This document shows, in pieces, positions 52,110-60,797 of a stretch of 64,000 bases of DNA. Position 1 is the stretch's first letter, and each line of letters begins with the position of its first letter. Source of the stretch: Hymenobacter armeniacus (GTDB lineage Bacteria; Bacteroidota; Bacteroidia; Cytophagales; Hymenobacteraceae). Made by a program: the position numbers and the translations under genes. The notes beneath the pieces were generated by a model. That model did not search any database and was not told the origin of the DNA. It saw only the letters and a list, made by a program, of their open reading frames with translations. The DNA lies in contig NZ_JACXAC010000004.1 in assembly GCF_014699055.1 (NCBI RefSeq), positions 558,001-622,000 of the forward strand, written 5' to 3'.

Positions 52110-54869
52110 TTATTTAACAATGCTCAGCTGGCTGGTCAGGTGCTCGTCGCCGTTGCGCACCTGCAGGTAGTAGATGCCGGGCGCGAGGCCGCTCAGGTCG
52201 AGCTTGTTGGTGTAGTTGTCGCGGGCCGAACCCGTGTACACGCGCTGGCCCAGCGTATTGGTCACCTGCACGCCGAGGCCGGCGCCGGCGTTGGCACCGT
52301 GAATTTCGAGGTCGAACAGGCCCGTGGCCGAGGGGTTGGGAAACACGCTCACGGCGCGCAGCAGCGCTTCCGAGCTGGCGCTGATGGCCGTGGCCGTCAC
52401 CGCAATGTCGTCGATGTACAGGTTGCCTTGGTTGGCCGTGCTGTTCACGTGGAAGCCCACGTACTGCGTGCCCGCGCCCAGCGGCAGCAGGGCCACCACC
52501 GGCGTGGAAGTGCCGTTGGCCAGCGCGTAGTTGGTGTTGGTGATGGCCGCGTTGCTGAACAGCAGGTTGGTTTGAGCCGCTACGGTGGGCGCCGTGCCCG
52601 ATTTCACTTCCAGGCTTTCGGTGTAGTCGGAGGGACTGTTGGCAATGCCCTCGCCGCGGTAGCGGAAGGCCACCTGGTAGCGCGAAGTGCCCAGCAGCGT
52701 GAGCGGCGGCGTGAAAAACCAGTCGTCGGCCGCCACGTTGTTCAGCACCAGGCCGCGGTAGCGCATGCTGTTGGTGCCGGAGTTGGGGTTCACGTTCGAC
52801 ACGGCCCAGGTGGTCGCGTCGTTGTTGGCGTTGAGCACCGTGATGCCGCAGGGCAGCGTCTGGCCGGGCAGCACCGTGTCGAAGTTCTGGGCGTAGGGGA
52901 AGGCCGATACCGCCGGGTTGGGGTTGCAGAGCGTGGCAAAGCTCACCACCGGCGCAAAGCTGCTGGTGCCGCCCGCCGAGCAGACGCTGCGCACGTACAC
53001 CTGGTACACCGTGGCCGGGTTCATATTGGTGAGCGCAACGGGCGAGGCCGTGACGGGCAGCGAGGTGCCCCCGGCAACGGGGTTGAAGCCCGTGGGGCCG
53101 TACACCAGCTCATAGCTGGCTGCGCCCGTGGCCGGGGGCGTAAACGTAACCGTGGCCCCCGTGGCGCCGATGTTGCTCACCGCTACCGCCGTGGGCGCCG
53201 CGCAGTTGGGCACCGTGGTGCCAAACTCAATGGCAAACCGGGCCTTGGGCGTGGCCGTGGCAAAGTCGTTCCACACCGCGCCGTCGGTGGTGAAGTAGAA
53301 GGTGGCCGGGCGGATGGGATTTTCCACCTGGTAGGCAATGGCCATGTTGGTGGCGCTGGTTTCCTTCACCCCGATGAAGAAAGAAGCCGGCACCGCCACA
53401 TTCGGCACAGGGATGGTCACGGCGCCGCCCGCCGACGTCCGGTTCTGCGTGGCCGAGGTGTAGAGCACCTGCCCGGGCAGCCCGCCCGCCGCCGTGGCGT
53501 CGTAAATCACCACCTGGTAGGGGGCCGTGTTCACGGCCGTGCCGGTGGTGGGATTGAACGTCACCACCACGTCGCTCAGCACCGTGGCCGCCGGCAGCGT
53601 GTATTTCGACGCGAAAATGGCGTTGCCCGCGCCCACGCCCAGCGTGAGCGGCTGGGCCGGGTCGGTATAGGAAATGCGGTTGGTGGTCACCAGCTGGCCG
53701 TACGTGGCCGAGTTGTTGGCGGTGTTGCCGTCGGCCGGCAGCGTCACGGTCACGGCGTTGGTGCCGGGCACGAGGGTGGCGGGGTAGGCGGCAAACGTGA
53801 CCGTGGCCGACGCCCCCACCGCCAGCGAGGCAATGCGCTTGGTGTCGGTGAAGGTGTTGGCGCCCGTCACGTTCAGAGCCACGTCCAGGTTGGTTTGGGC
53901 CGTGAGGCCGGAGTTGGTAATCACGGCGCGCACGGCGTGGGGCAAGGCCCCGGGGCTGGCAATCTTGCCCAGCGTATAAATGGCCGCTACCCCGGCGTCG
54001 CTGTTGGGCGTGGGGGCAAAGCGGTAGGTGCGGCCGGCGTCGGGCAGCGCGGTCTGGCGAATGTTGTGGCCGTTGCCGGTGAGGCGGTCCAGGTAGGGGC
54101 CCGGGGCAAACACCGCCGTCGACCACAGCCCAGTGGAGCCCTTCGTGGCCACCAGCGAGGCCGTGGGCGTGGCGCCCTTCAGCCCCACCGCGGCGTATTT
54201 GGGATTGTCGGTGCCCGTGCCGGCCGTGGCCGCGCCGTACACAAACTCCACCGTGTTGGTGGTTTCGTAGAGCTTTACTTGGAAGGAGAAGTTGGCGTAT
54301 TGCGTGGTAATCACCGTGGCAATGCTGCCGGAGGTGGCCTGCGGCTTGTCGGCCACGTTTTTCCACTGAATGGTGCACACCCGGTTGGGCGCCGTGCCGG
54401 TGGTGGCCACGCGGTATTCGGTGCCGCCTGCCGTGCCAGCAAACAGGTCGAGGTTGAACGGCGCAATCAGGTTCACGTCGGCCGCGTTGGTGCCCGAGAT
54501 GGGGCCCAGCTCCGGCGTTTGGGCATAGGTTGGAAACGCGGCGGCCGACGACGGCGCGGCGCTGCCCAGCCGCAGCAGGCCGTTGGTGTTTAGCACGAAT
54601 TCGGTGAAGGCCGTGCCGTTGAACGTGAACGTAAAGCCGATGGGCGTCGCGGCCGAGTTGGCGTCGTCGGTGTTGGCCGTGGCAATGGCCGCGCTGCCGG
54701 CCACGGCGCTGACATCGGCGTAGGTGCCGGCCACGTTGGCCGCCGTGGTCGCGGTGTAGTTGAGAGCCTGCGCCTGGGCAGCCAGCGCGGTGCCGCCGGC
54801 CAGCAACGCTACCAGCCCGGCTTTCTGTACGCCACGAACCCAGGTGGAGTGGGGGTAGGAATTGGTCAT
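52110..54869 (-). CDS. T9SS-exported adhesin-like protein (CARDB, Fn3, jelly-roll domains)
   Basis: A 919-residue secreted protein without a catalytic motif. After a signal peptide (LVALLAGGTALAAQAQA) come a beta-rich N-terminal domain (FNGTAFTEFVLNTNGLLRLG), a CARDB-like domain (AVRAVITNSGLTAQTNLDVALN), a further beta domain, an Fn3 domain (NCAAPTAVAVSNIGATGATV to YQVYVRSVCSAGGTSSF), a choice-of-anchor/MAM-like jelly roll (FPYAQNFDTVLPGQTLPC ... NLYIDDIAVT), and a T9SS sorting domain (VSVFPNPSATGLFDLEI to LTSQLSIVK). Likely a surface-binding or matrix protein. Adjacent to the M36 gene on the same strand. Confidence 0.88.
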   Translation of the reverse strand: MTNSYPHSTWVRGVQKAGLVALLAGGTALAAQAQALNYTATTAANVAGTYADVSAVAGSAAIATANTDDANSAATPIGFTFTFNGTAFTEFVLNTNGLLRLGSAAPSSAAAFPTYAQTPELGPISGTNAADVNLIAPFNLDLFAGTAGGTEYRVATTGTAPNRVCTIQWKNVADKPQATSGSIATVITTQYANFSFQVKLYETTNTVEFVYGAATAGTGTDNPKYAAVGLKGATPTASLVATKGSTGLWSTAVFAPGPYLDRLTGNGHNIRQTALPDAGRTYRFAPTPNSDAGVAAIYTLGKIASPGALPHAVRAVITNSGLTAQTNLDVALNVTGANTFTDTKRIASLAVGASATVTFAAYPATLVPGTNAVTVTLPADGNTANNSATYGQLVTTNRISYTDPAQPLTLGVGAGNAIFASKYTLPAATVLSDVVVTFNPTTGTAVNTAPYQVVIYDATAAGGLPGQVLYTSATQNRTSAGGAVTIPVPNVAVPASFFIGVKETSATNMAIAYQVENPIRPATFYFTTDGAVWNDFATATPKARFAIEFGTTVPNCAAPTAVAVSNIGATGATVTFTPPATGAASYELVYGPTGFNPVAGGTSLPVTASPVALTNMNPATVYQVYVRSVCSAGGTSSFAPVVSFATLCNPNPAVSAFPYAQNFDTVLPGQTLPCGITVLNANNDATTWAVSNVNPNSGTNSMRYRGLVLNNVAADDWFFTPPLTLLGTSRYQVAFRYRGEGIANSPSDYTESLEVKSGTAPTVAAQTNLLFSNAAITNTNYALANGTSTPVVALLPLGAGTQYVGFHVNSTANQGNLYIDDIAVTATAISASSEALLRAVSVFPNPSATGLFDLEIHGANAGAGLGVQVTNTLGQRVYTGSARDNYTNKLDLSGLAPGIYYLQVRNGDEHLTSQLSIVK

Positions 54870-55074
54870 GAAAAAGAAAGAGATGAATGAATTGGGCCAG
54901 GCCCGGCTTCCTGCATTTGGAAACTGCCTTAAAAATACGCTGCTAAGACGGCAGTATTTTCATTAAAAATTCACAATCACTAAATATTGCACGAGCAATT
55001 GCCTCGATTATTGAAAAAATAGAAATCGGGCATTATTTAGGTTGCTGGCTCTTTGCCGGCTGAGCCCGGGCATG

Positions 55075-55110
55075 AAAAAGCCCCGCCTGCAGGAGCAGAC
55101 GGGGCTTTTT
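55075..55110 (-). terminator. Rho-independent terminator of the S1/P1 nuclease gene
   Basis: AAAAAGCCCCG (55075-55085) pairs with CGGGGCTTTTT (55100-55110), with a T run on the minus strand, 24 bp after the nuclease stop. Confidence 0.9.
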
Positions 55111-55133
55111 GGCCCGGTGAAACCGGACGCGGC

Positions 55134-55937
55134 CTATTTGCCGAACACCTCGTTGAGCATGCCCGCCAGCCGGATGCCGGCTTTCAGAATCTGGTCTTCG
55201 ACGGTGGGCCCGAAAGTGGGGTAGAAGTGCCAGTCGAACTTGGGGTTGGTGATGGCCGCGGCGTACACTGGTGTACACAGCTGGTACGACTCAAACAGCC
55301 AGGCTGTGGGGTCGTCTTGCTGCCACTGCTTCACCTGGGCGGAGGTAGCATGGTCGTAAGCCGAGGCCATTTCCGTGAACGTGAAGCCGGGGTATTCCAC
55401 CAAGTCGCCGTCCCAGATGCTGTGCAGGTTGGTGTCGCGCCCGCGCCAGCTCACCGGAATGCCGTTGCCGCCCTTGTCTTCGAGGTGGCCCAGGTGCAGG
55501 GGCTGGTGCACGTCGCCCACCAAGTGAATGAGAAACTTGAGGGCAATGCGCTTTTCCTCGGTCGTCTTTTTGGGGTCTTTCAGGTCCTGACGCATCTGCA
55601 GCAGGGCGGCGTAGGCGTTGGTGGGCAGAGCCGGCGCCGGGGCCACCGTGCCCTTGAGCTGGGCAGTGAAAGCGGCGTAGTCGAGGCCGGTGGGCACGTT
55701 CACGTAGTGCCACGGGGCCGTGTCCTTGAACTGCGGGTCGTTGCGCAGCTCATCGGCCCAGGTGCTCACCAAGGGCATGGTTTCGCGGCCCAGAATGCGG
55801 GCAATTTCGCGCTTGGCTGTGGTTGATAAGTGGTTTTCGGCAATGCGCGCCACGGCCCGGTGGCCCATTGCGCCCCAGGCCAACAGGCTAAAAGGAGCAC
55901 AGCACAAGGCCAGTAGCACAACACATTTTTTGAACAT
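55134..55937 (-). CDS. Secreted S1/P1 family nuclease
   Basis: A 267-residue trinuclear-zinc nuclease that hydrolyses single-stranded nucleic acids to 5'-nucleotides. The mature N-terminal Trp is in the LLAWGAMGHRAVARIAENHL stretch after the signal peptide, so the start at 55937 is fixed. Zinc ligands are visible in STWADELR, APWHYVNVP, FLIHLVGDVHQPLHLGH and NLHSIWDGDL. Full length for the family. A TAnnTTTG element lies at 56003-56010. Probably used to scavenge phosphate and nucleosides alongside the secreted proteases. Confidence 0.93.
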   Translation of the reverse strand: MFKKCVVLLALCCAPFSLLAWGAMGHRAVARIAENHLSTTAKREIARILGRETMPLVSTWADELRNDPQFKDTAPWHYVNVPTGLDYAAFTAQLKGTVAPAPALPTNAYAALLQMRQDLKDPKKTTEEKRIALKFLIHLVGDVHQPLHLGHLEDKGGNGIPVSWRGRDTNLHSIWDGDLVEYPGFTFTEMASAYDHATSAQVKQWQQDDPTAWLFESYQLCTPVYAAAITNPKFDWHFYPTFGPTVEDQILKAGIRLAGMLNEVFGK

Positions 55938-56002
55938 GAGAAAAAGGGGAGGGAATAAGTGAAACAAGCCAGTGAAAAATGCCGACGGCAGCAAATAGCC
56001 TG

Positions 56003-56010
56003 CAAAGCTA
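56003..56010 (-). promoter_or_regulatory. TAnnTTTG -7 element for the nuclease gene
   Basis: The minus strand reads TAGCTTTG, an exact match 66 bp upstream of the ATG at 55937. It lies about 85 bp from the divergent promoter at 56095-56102. Confidence 0.55.
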
Positions 56011-56094
56011 GTGTCCCGCTGGCGCCGTGGGCGCGTTTCCGCGGCGGCACCCGCCAAGCCCGTGCCTGGCCGCAACCCAAATCCTGTTCAGCAG

Positions 56095-56102
56095 TAAATT
56101 TG
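56095..56102 (+). promoter_or_regulatory. TAnnTTTG -7 element for the STAS-like gene
   Basis: TAAATTTG, exact consensus, 34 bp upstream of the ATG at 56136. Confidence 0.55.
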
Positions 56103-56135
56103 ATGCCCTCAATTTGTCGCGCTTTCTCCCGCCCC

Positions 56136-56558
56136 ATGCAACTGCAATCCATCGTCGACTTGCCGCAGCTCGCCATCGGCTACGACGCGGACAACGAATG
56201 GCTGTATGTGGACTGGAAGGGCGAGCACGACCCCGACACTTCGCAGGCCTGCTGCCTGCTCATGCTCGAAAGCCTGCGGGCCTGGCCCTGCTCCAAAATC
56301 CTCAACGACAACTCCAACATCATTCGCACCACCATGCAGCTGCGTGAGTGGAGCATGTGGTGGCTGGAGCAAATGCGGGAGGCGGGCCTGCAGCACCTGG
56401 CCTGGGTGCTGCCGCGCCACCTGATTTCTCGCGAGGGAACCGAAGCCGCGGTGCGCGTCATTGCCCGCCCGCACGTGGCCACGTTCGACGACGTGGCCTC
56501 GGCCTACGTATGGCTGCAGCAGCGGCCCCCTGTGCAGCCCTGTCCCCTCGGCAGCTAA
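56136..56558 (+). CDS. STAS/SpoIIAA-like hypothetical protein
   Basis: A 140-residue soluble protein. The segments EWLYVDWKGEHDPDTSQACC, LLMLESLRAWPCSKILND, LREWSMWWLEQMREAGLQHL, AWVLPRHLISREG and VATFDDVASAYVWLQQR give an alternating strand/helix pattern like STAS domains. It shares the order of segments with the gene at 42145-42582. Its function is unknown; related small proteins in this phylum are annotated as STAS-like. Promoter at 56095; GH43 gene 38 bp downstream may be co-transcribed. Confidence 0.6.
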   Translation: MQLQSIVDLPQLAIGYDADNEWLYVDWKGEHDPDTSQACCLLMLESLRAWPCSKILNDNSNIIRTTMQLREWSMWWLEQMREAGLQHLAWVLPRHLISREGTEAAVRVIARPHVATFDDVASAYVWLQQRPPVQPCPLGS

Positions 56559-56596
56559 ATAAGGGGGCGCGGTCCCGTGTTCTCCTCGCCCGGCCT

Positions 56597-57574
56597 ATGT
56601 ACACCAACCCCGTCCTTGACGACAATTTTCCCGACCCCACCATCATTCGCGCCGCCGATGGCTGGTACTACGCCTACGGCACCCAAACCAAGCGGGCTGG
56701 CGTCATCATCAATCTGCAGGTGGCGCGGTCGTCGGATTTGGTGAACTGGGACTACCTCGGCGAAGGCCTGCCCGAAAAACCCGTGTGGGCCCGGCACAGC
56801 CAGAAAATCTGGGCGCCCCACGTGAGCGAGCACGGCGGCCGCTTCTACCTCTACTACTCGGCCCGGCCCGACGGCGCCGACTACCTCAGCCTGGCCGTGG
56901 CCGTGGCCGACCGCCCCGCCGGCCCGTTTCGCGACAGCGGCCAGCCCTTTCTGCCCGGCCCCGGCTTCACCTGCATCGACCCCATGGCCTTCGACGACCC
57001 CGCCACCGGTCAGCGGCTGCTGTACTGGGGCTCGGGGTTCGGCCCCATCTGGGTGCGCGAGCTGGCCGAGGACCGGCTCAGCTTCCTGCCCGGCAGCGAG
57101 GCCCGCGCCGTGGTGTACCCCAGCGCGAGCGACGACCCCGCCGACTACCACCGCCTGGTGGAAGCGGCCTGGGTGCACTACCGCGACGGCTGGTACTACC
57201 TCTTCTTCTCGGGCGACAACTGCTGTGGGGCCAATGCCCACTACGCCGTGCTGGTGGCCCGCGCCCGCCACGCCACCGGCCCGTTCGAAACCTACGCCGA
57301 AGCCAGCGCCGACCCCCTCACCGCCTTGCTGGCCGCCAATGCCCACTGGCACGCCCCCGGCCACAACTGCGTGGTGACCGACGCCGCCGGCCACGACTGG
57401 CTGGCCTACCACGCCATCGACCCGCGCCAGCCCACCTTCGACGCCATCGACGACTCGGAGGGGTACTCGCGCCGCGTGCTGCTCCTCGACCGCCTCACCT
57501 ATGCCGATGGCTGGCCCGTGGTGGCCGGCGGTTCGCCCTCGTGGCAGCCGCAGCCGCCGCCCGTGGGGCAATAG
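56597..57574 (+). CDS. Glycoside hydrolase family 43-like enzyme (arabinanase/arabinofuranosidase type)
   Basis: A 325-residue five-bladed propeller hydrolase. DDNFPDPTIIRAADGWYYAY carries the catalytic base Asp near residue 14; FTCIDPMAFDDPATG carries the pKa-modulating Asp; and RLVEAAWVHYRDGWYYLFFS carries the general-acid Glu. APHVSEHGGRFYLYYSA between them is typical of GH43. Likely acts on arabinan or xylan side chains. There is no signal peptide, so it probably works on oligosaccharides in the cytoplasm. The ATG at 56597 gives the standard N-terminus. Confidence 0.85.
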   Translation: MYTNPVLDDNFPDPTIIRAADGWYYAYGTQTKRAGVIINLQVARSSDLVNWDYLGEGLPEKPVWARHSQKIWAPHVSEHGGRFYLYYSARPDGADYLSLAVAVADRPAGPFRDSGQPFLPGPGFTCIDPMAFDDPATGQRLLYWGSGFGPIWVRELAEDRLSFLPGSEARAVVYPSASDDPADYHRLVEAAWVHYRDGWYYLFFSGDNCCGANAHYAVLVARARHATGPFETYAEASADPLTALLAANAHWHAPGHNCVVTDAAGHDWLAYHAIDPRQPTFDAIDDSEGYSRRVLLLDRLTYADGWPVVAGGSPSWQPQPPPVGQ

Positions 57575-57651
57575 TTGGCCTTGTTCCGGGCGGGGCCAAG
57601 TCGCTGGCGGCCGCTTTCTCGTATCTTGGGCTGCTCGATAATTCTTCGCTT

Positions 57652-59784
57652 ATGCTGGTTTCGTTACCGTTTTTTCGTGGGGCCGGCCTGTGCCTGGCCC
57701 TGGTGCTGAGTCTGGAGTGGCTGGGCGTGGGTGCGGCTCGCGCCCAGGCGCCCGCCCCGGACCTGCACTGCCTCATGCTGCCCCTGGCGCCGGAGCAGCG
57801 CGCCCGGCAGTCGGAGTTGGTGGTGGAGGCGCAGGTGCTCGACGCCCAAAGCTTCTGGGATGCGCCGCACACGCGGCTGTTCACGCGCCACCGGCTGCGG
57901 GTGTTTTCGCTGCTTAAAGGCCAGGCGGCCGACACCGCCGGCCTGGTCCTCATCACCGAAGGCGGCCGCCTGGGGCTCGACCAGCAGGTGCTCACCAATA
58001 CCCTGCGCCTGACGCCCGGCCAACAAGGCATTCTGTTTTTGCAGCGGGCCCCGTGGGCCGGCCTGGGCGTGGCAGGCCGCGCCTTCACGACCTACGGCAG
58101 CGAACAAGGCTTCATCGCCTTCAATGCCGAGGAGCAAACCGCGGCCGAGCCCTTCCGCGCCTATCCGGCGCTGGACGCGGCTTTCTTCGCCGAAATGACG
58201 CGCTACACCGGGCAGAAGCGCTTGGTGCTGCAGGCCCGCCCAGTTGCGGCGCCCCGGTCAGTCCCCGCTCGGCGCACCACCGCCGCCACCATCGCCAGCT
58301 TCTCGCCCCTGAGCCTGCCGGCCGGGGCGGGGGCCGTGCTCAGCATTGTGGGCGATGGCTTCGGCAACAGCCGCGGCACAGGCTTCGTGGAATTTCGCAA
58401 CGCCGACGACGGCGGTGCCACCCGCGTGAAAGCCCGCGACGCCGACTACGTGAGCTGGAGCAATACCCTCATTCAGGTGAAAGTGCCTTCGGCCGCCAAC
58501 GGGGGCTCGCCCGTGAGCAACGGCCACCCGGCCGGTTCCGGCACCATCCGCGTCACCACTGCCGACCAGTCGAGCGTAGAAAGCACGCGCACGCTCACCG
58601 TCATCTACGCCCTCAGCAACGTGGAAAGCACCGACGGCACCCTGCTGCAGCGCCCCAACCACGTGGTTCTGAACGCCCGCGGCGGCATCAGCTTCCGTTT
58701 CGGGCCCAATTTTGTGGCCAACGCCGCGGTCTCGGCCGCCTGGCAGCGGGCACTGGCCACTTGGCGCTGCCAGACCGGCATGAACTGGGACGTAGACGCC
58801 CCCGCCACCACCAACAGCGTGGCCGAAGACGGCCAGAACGTGGTGGCCTTTGATGCCGGCGCCGAACTGCCCACCTCGGTGCTGGGCCGCACCTCCAGCT
58901 ACTACCGCGGCTGCTACGCGCCCAACGGCGAGGTGGTGTTTTGGGTGAAGGAAATCGACATGCAATTCGACGACGGCGCCAACTTTCAGTTTGGGCCGGC
59001 GCCGCCCATTGGCTCGTTGCGCCAAATTGACTTTGAGTCAGTGGCCGTGCACGAGCTGGGCCACGCCCACCAGCTCAACCACCTCAACCTGCCCGGCGCC
59101 ATCATGCACTACGCCGTGTCGTTTGGGCAACTGTCGCGCAGCCTTAATCCGGCGAGCGACGTGGCCGGCGGGCGCCAGGTGTTGCGCGTGCGCAGCTTCC
59201 GGCCCCTGGGCTGTGGCGGGCCGGCGCTGTTGCCCGCGCCGCTCACCGGCTTTGCGGCCCAATACGCCGCCGGCACGGGCGTCACCCTGACGTGGGCCAC
59301 CCGCGACGAATGCTTCCTCAGCGGCTTTGTGGTGGAGCGCAGCACCTCCGGCGACACCACCGCCTGGGAGCGGCTGGGCACCGTGGCCAACCGCGCGCCC
59401 GGCGGCCCCTACCAGTTTGTGGATGCCAGCGTGCCCAGCGGCTTGCTCTACTACCGGCTGCGCCTGCAGCGGCCCGATGGCACGCTCGACAACGCGCCTG
59501 TCATTTTGCTCAGCACCGACGGCGCCAACGCCAGCGTTTCGGTTTTTCCCAACCCCGTGACCGGCGACCAGCTGCGCGTGCAATACCCCGCTGCCGCCGA
59601 TGGCGTCGTGACGTTCCGCGTGTTCGACCGGGTGGGCCGGCGCGTGCGCACCTCGGTGCTCAGCCTGTCGGCGGGCCTCAACGTGGTGCCGCTCACCATT
59701 ACGGGGCTGGCGCCGGGGCTCTACGTGCTGCTTTGGCAAGACGCGCAAGGCAAAACCGGCACCAGCAAATTCGTGCGTTACTGA
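57652..59784 (+). CDS. T9SS-exported metzincin-like protease with IPT/TIG domain
   Basis: A 710-residue secreted protein. A signal peptide ending ARAQA, a ~200-residue N-terminal domain, an IPT/TIG domain (IASFSPLSLPAGAGAVLSIV), then a zinc protease domain with FESVAVHELGHAHQLNH (His467, Glu468, His471, His477), the HExxHxxxxxH layout of metzincins; a Met-containing AIMHYAV follows as a Met-turn candidate. The Gly usual in HExxHxxGxxH is Gln here. An Fn3-like segment and a T9SS sorting domain (VSVFPNPVTGDQLRVQ to GTSKFVRY) close the protein. The start at 57652 precedes the signal peptide. Confidence 0.85.
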   Translation: MLVSLPFFRGAGLCLALVLSLEWLGVGAARAQAPAPDLHCLMLPLAPEQRARQSELVVEAQVLDAQSFWDAPHTRLFTRHRLRVFSLLKGQAADTAGLVLITEGGRLGLDQQVLTNTLRLTPGQQGILFLQRAPWAGLGVAGRAFTTYGSEQGFIAFNAEEQTAAEPFRAYPALDAAFFAEMTRYTGQKRLVLQARPVAAPRSVPARRTTAATIASFSPLSLPAGAGAVLSIVGDGFGNSRGTGFVEFRNADDGGATRVKARDADYVSWSNTLIQVKVPSAANGGSPVSNGHPAGSGTIRVTTADQSSVESTRTLTVIYALSNVESTDGTLLQRPNHVVLNARGGISFRFGPNFVANAAVSAAWQRALATWRCQTGMNWDVDAPATTNSVAEDGQNVVAFDAGAELPTSVLGRTSSYYRGCYAPNGEVVFWVKEIDMQFDDGANFQFGPAPPIGSLRQIDFESVAVHELGHAHQLNHLNLPGAIMHYAVSFGQLSRSLNPASDVAGGRQVLRVRSFRPLGCGGPALLPAPLTGFAAQYAAGTGVTLTWATRDECFLSGFVVERSTSGDTTAWERLGTVANRAPGGPYQFVDASVPSGLLYYRLRLQRPDGTLDNAPVILLSTDGANASVSVFPNPVTGDQLRVQYPAAADGVVTFRVFDRVGRRVRTSVLSLSAGLNVVPLTITGLAPGLYVLLWQDAQGKTGTSKFVRY

Positions 59785-59811
59785 CGCTGCCGCCGGCACA
59801 GCCCCTTGGTG

Positions 59812-60342
59812 TTAGAAGCCGCGCCCCACTGGCCGTGCTGCTTCGGCCGCAGCGGGTGCCACGGCGTAGCTGGCCAGTTGGCTTTCGTCGAGGTTGCCGT
59901 TGTACCAATCCTGCTCGATGGTGGCGCCCAGCTTCTGGTAGAAGCCGATGGCGGGCTCGTTCCAGTTCAGCACTTGCCACTTTAGGCGCACGGCGCCGGT
60001 GGCGCGGGCCTCGGCCACCACGGCGTCGAACAGCAATCGGCCTAGGCCGCCGCGCCGCGCCGATTCCGTCACCACCAAGTCTTCCAGGTACAGCATGCGG
60101 CCTTTCCAGGTCGAGTAGGCGGTGTAGAACAACGCCAGCCCGATGATTTCGGCCGCGTCGTTTTCGAGCACGAAGAACCCGAAGATGGGCGCCGGCCCGA
60201 AGCCGTCGCGCTGCATGGCCGCGAGCGTGTTGGTCACGGCCTCCGGGGCGCGCTCGTACAGGGCCAGCTCGTGAATCAGGCCCAGCACCTGGGGCAAATC
60301 GGCTTCGACGCCGCGACGGATGGTGTAGTTATCAGTGGCCAA
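59812..60342 (-). CDS. GNAT family N-acetyltransferase (spermidine/diamine acetyltransferase-like)
   Basis: A 176-residue acetyltransferase. ATDNYTIRRGVEADLPQVLG opens the fold, LYLEDLVVTESARRGGLGRL is the acetyl-CoA motif A, and KWQVLNWNEPAIGFYQKLGA the C-terminal motif, both as in SAT1-like enzymes. Substrate probably a polyamine or small amine. The TTG at 60342 is chosen because the family begins at this point; the next in-frame ATGs (up to 60417) lie inside a palindromic repeat. Confidence 0.8.
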   Translation of the reverse strand: MATDNYTIRRGVEADLPQVLGLIHELALYERAPEAVTNTLAAMQRDGFGPAPIFGFFVLENDAAEIIGLALFYTAYSTWKGRMLYLEDLVVTESARRGGLGRLLFDAVVAEARATGAVRLKWQVLNWNEPAIGFYQKLGATIEQDWYNGNLDESQLASYAVAPAAAEAARPVGRGF

Positions 60343-60384
60343 AGCAGGAAGATTGAAAGGGTAAGAAAAAGCCGCGAACAAAAA

Positions 60385-60428
60385 ATGAGCAATGAAAAAC
60401 GCCGCAGGCGGCATCATTCATTGCTCAC
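60385..60428. repeat. Palindromic repeat upstream of the acetyltransferase gene
   Basis: ATGAGCAATGA and TCATTGCTCA form the outer stem, with GCCGC/GCGGC inside. It lies between two minus-strand genes and could end the lipoprotein transcript or be a REP-like element. Confidence 0.7.
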
Positions 60429-60451
60429 TGTCTCAGCAGCAAAAAGCCAGA

Positions 60452-60682
60452 TTACATCTGGGGCTGCATCTTTTTGATGTCTTCGGTGGCATTCACCGAG
60501 TTCAGTTCGCGGTATTGCTCGGGCTGCTTGGCACCTTTGGTGGTGTCGGGCGCGGCGGGCAGGGGCGGCAGCTCGGTGGTGGCGATGTCATCGTCGCCCT
60601 CGGTGGCCGAAGGACCGCAGGACGGCAGCGTGAACGACAGCAGGGCAGCGGCCAGCAGGCCGGGGAGGAGCGTTTTTTTCAT
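60452..60682 (-). CDS. Small lipoprotein, 76 aa
   Basis: The sequence MKKTLLPGLLAAALLSFTLP followed by SC is a lipoprotein signal with Cys22. The mature 55 residues are acidic and polar (GDDDIATTELPPLPAAPD, then YRELNSVNATEDIKKMQPQM) with no recognisable domain. Function unknown. Divergent from the GT2 glycosyltransferase gene. Confidence 0.7.
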   Translation of the reverse strand: MKKTLLPGLLAAALLSFTLPSCGPSATEGDDDIATTELPPLPAAPDTTKGAKQPEQYRELNSVNATEDIKKMQPQM

Positions 60683-60797
60683 GTGTGGGGAAACGAATGC
60701 GGGCGCAAGTTACGCACGGAGTGCGGCTTGCCATACGGAAATATCGCGGGCAAGGCGGTGGCATTGGCTAACAAAAACGGCGGATATTTGCCTGCCC

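Noticed and set aside
60343-60417. Upstream ATG for the SAT1-like acetyltransferase (25 extra residues)
   Set aside because: The extra part is encoded by a palindromic repeat and is hydrophobic, without similarity to the family start.
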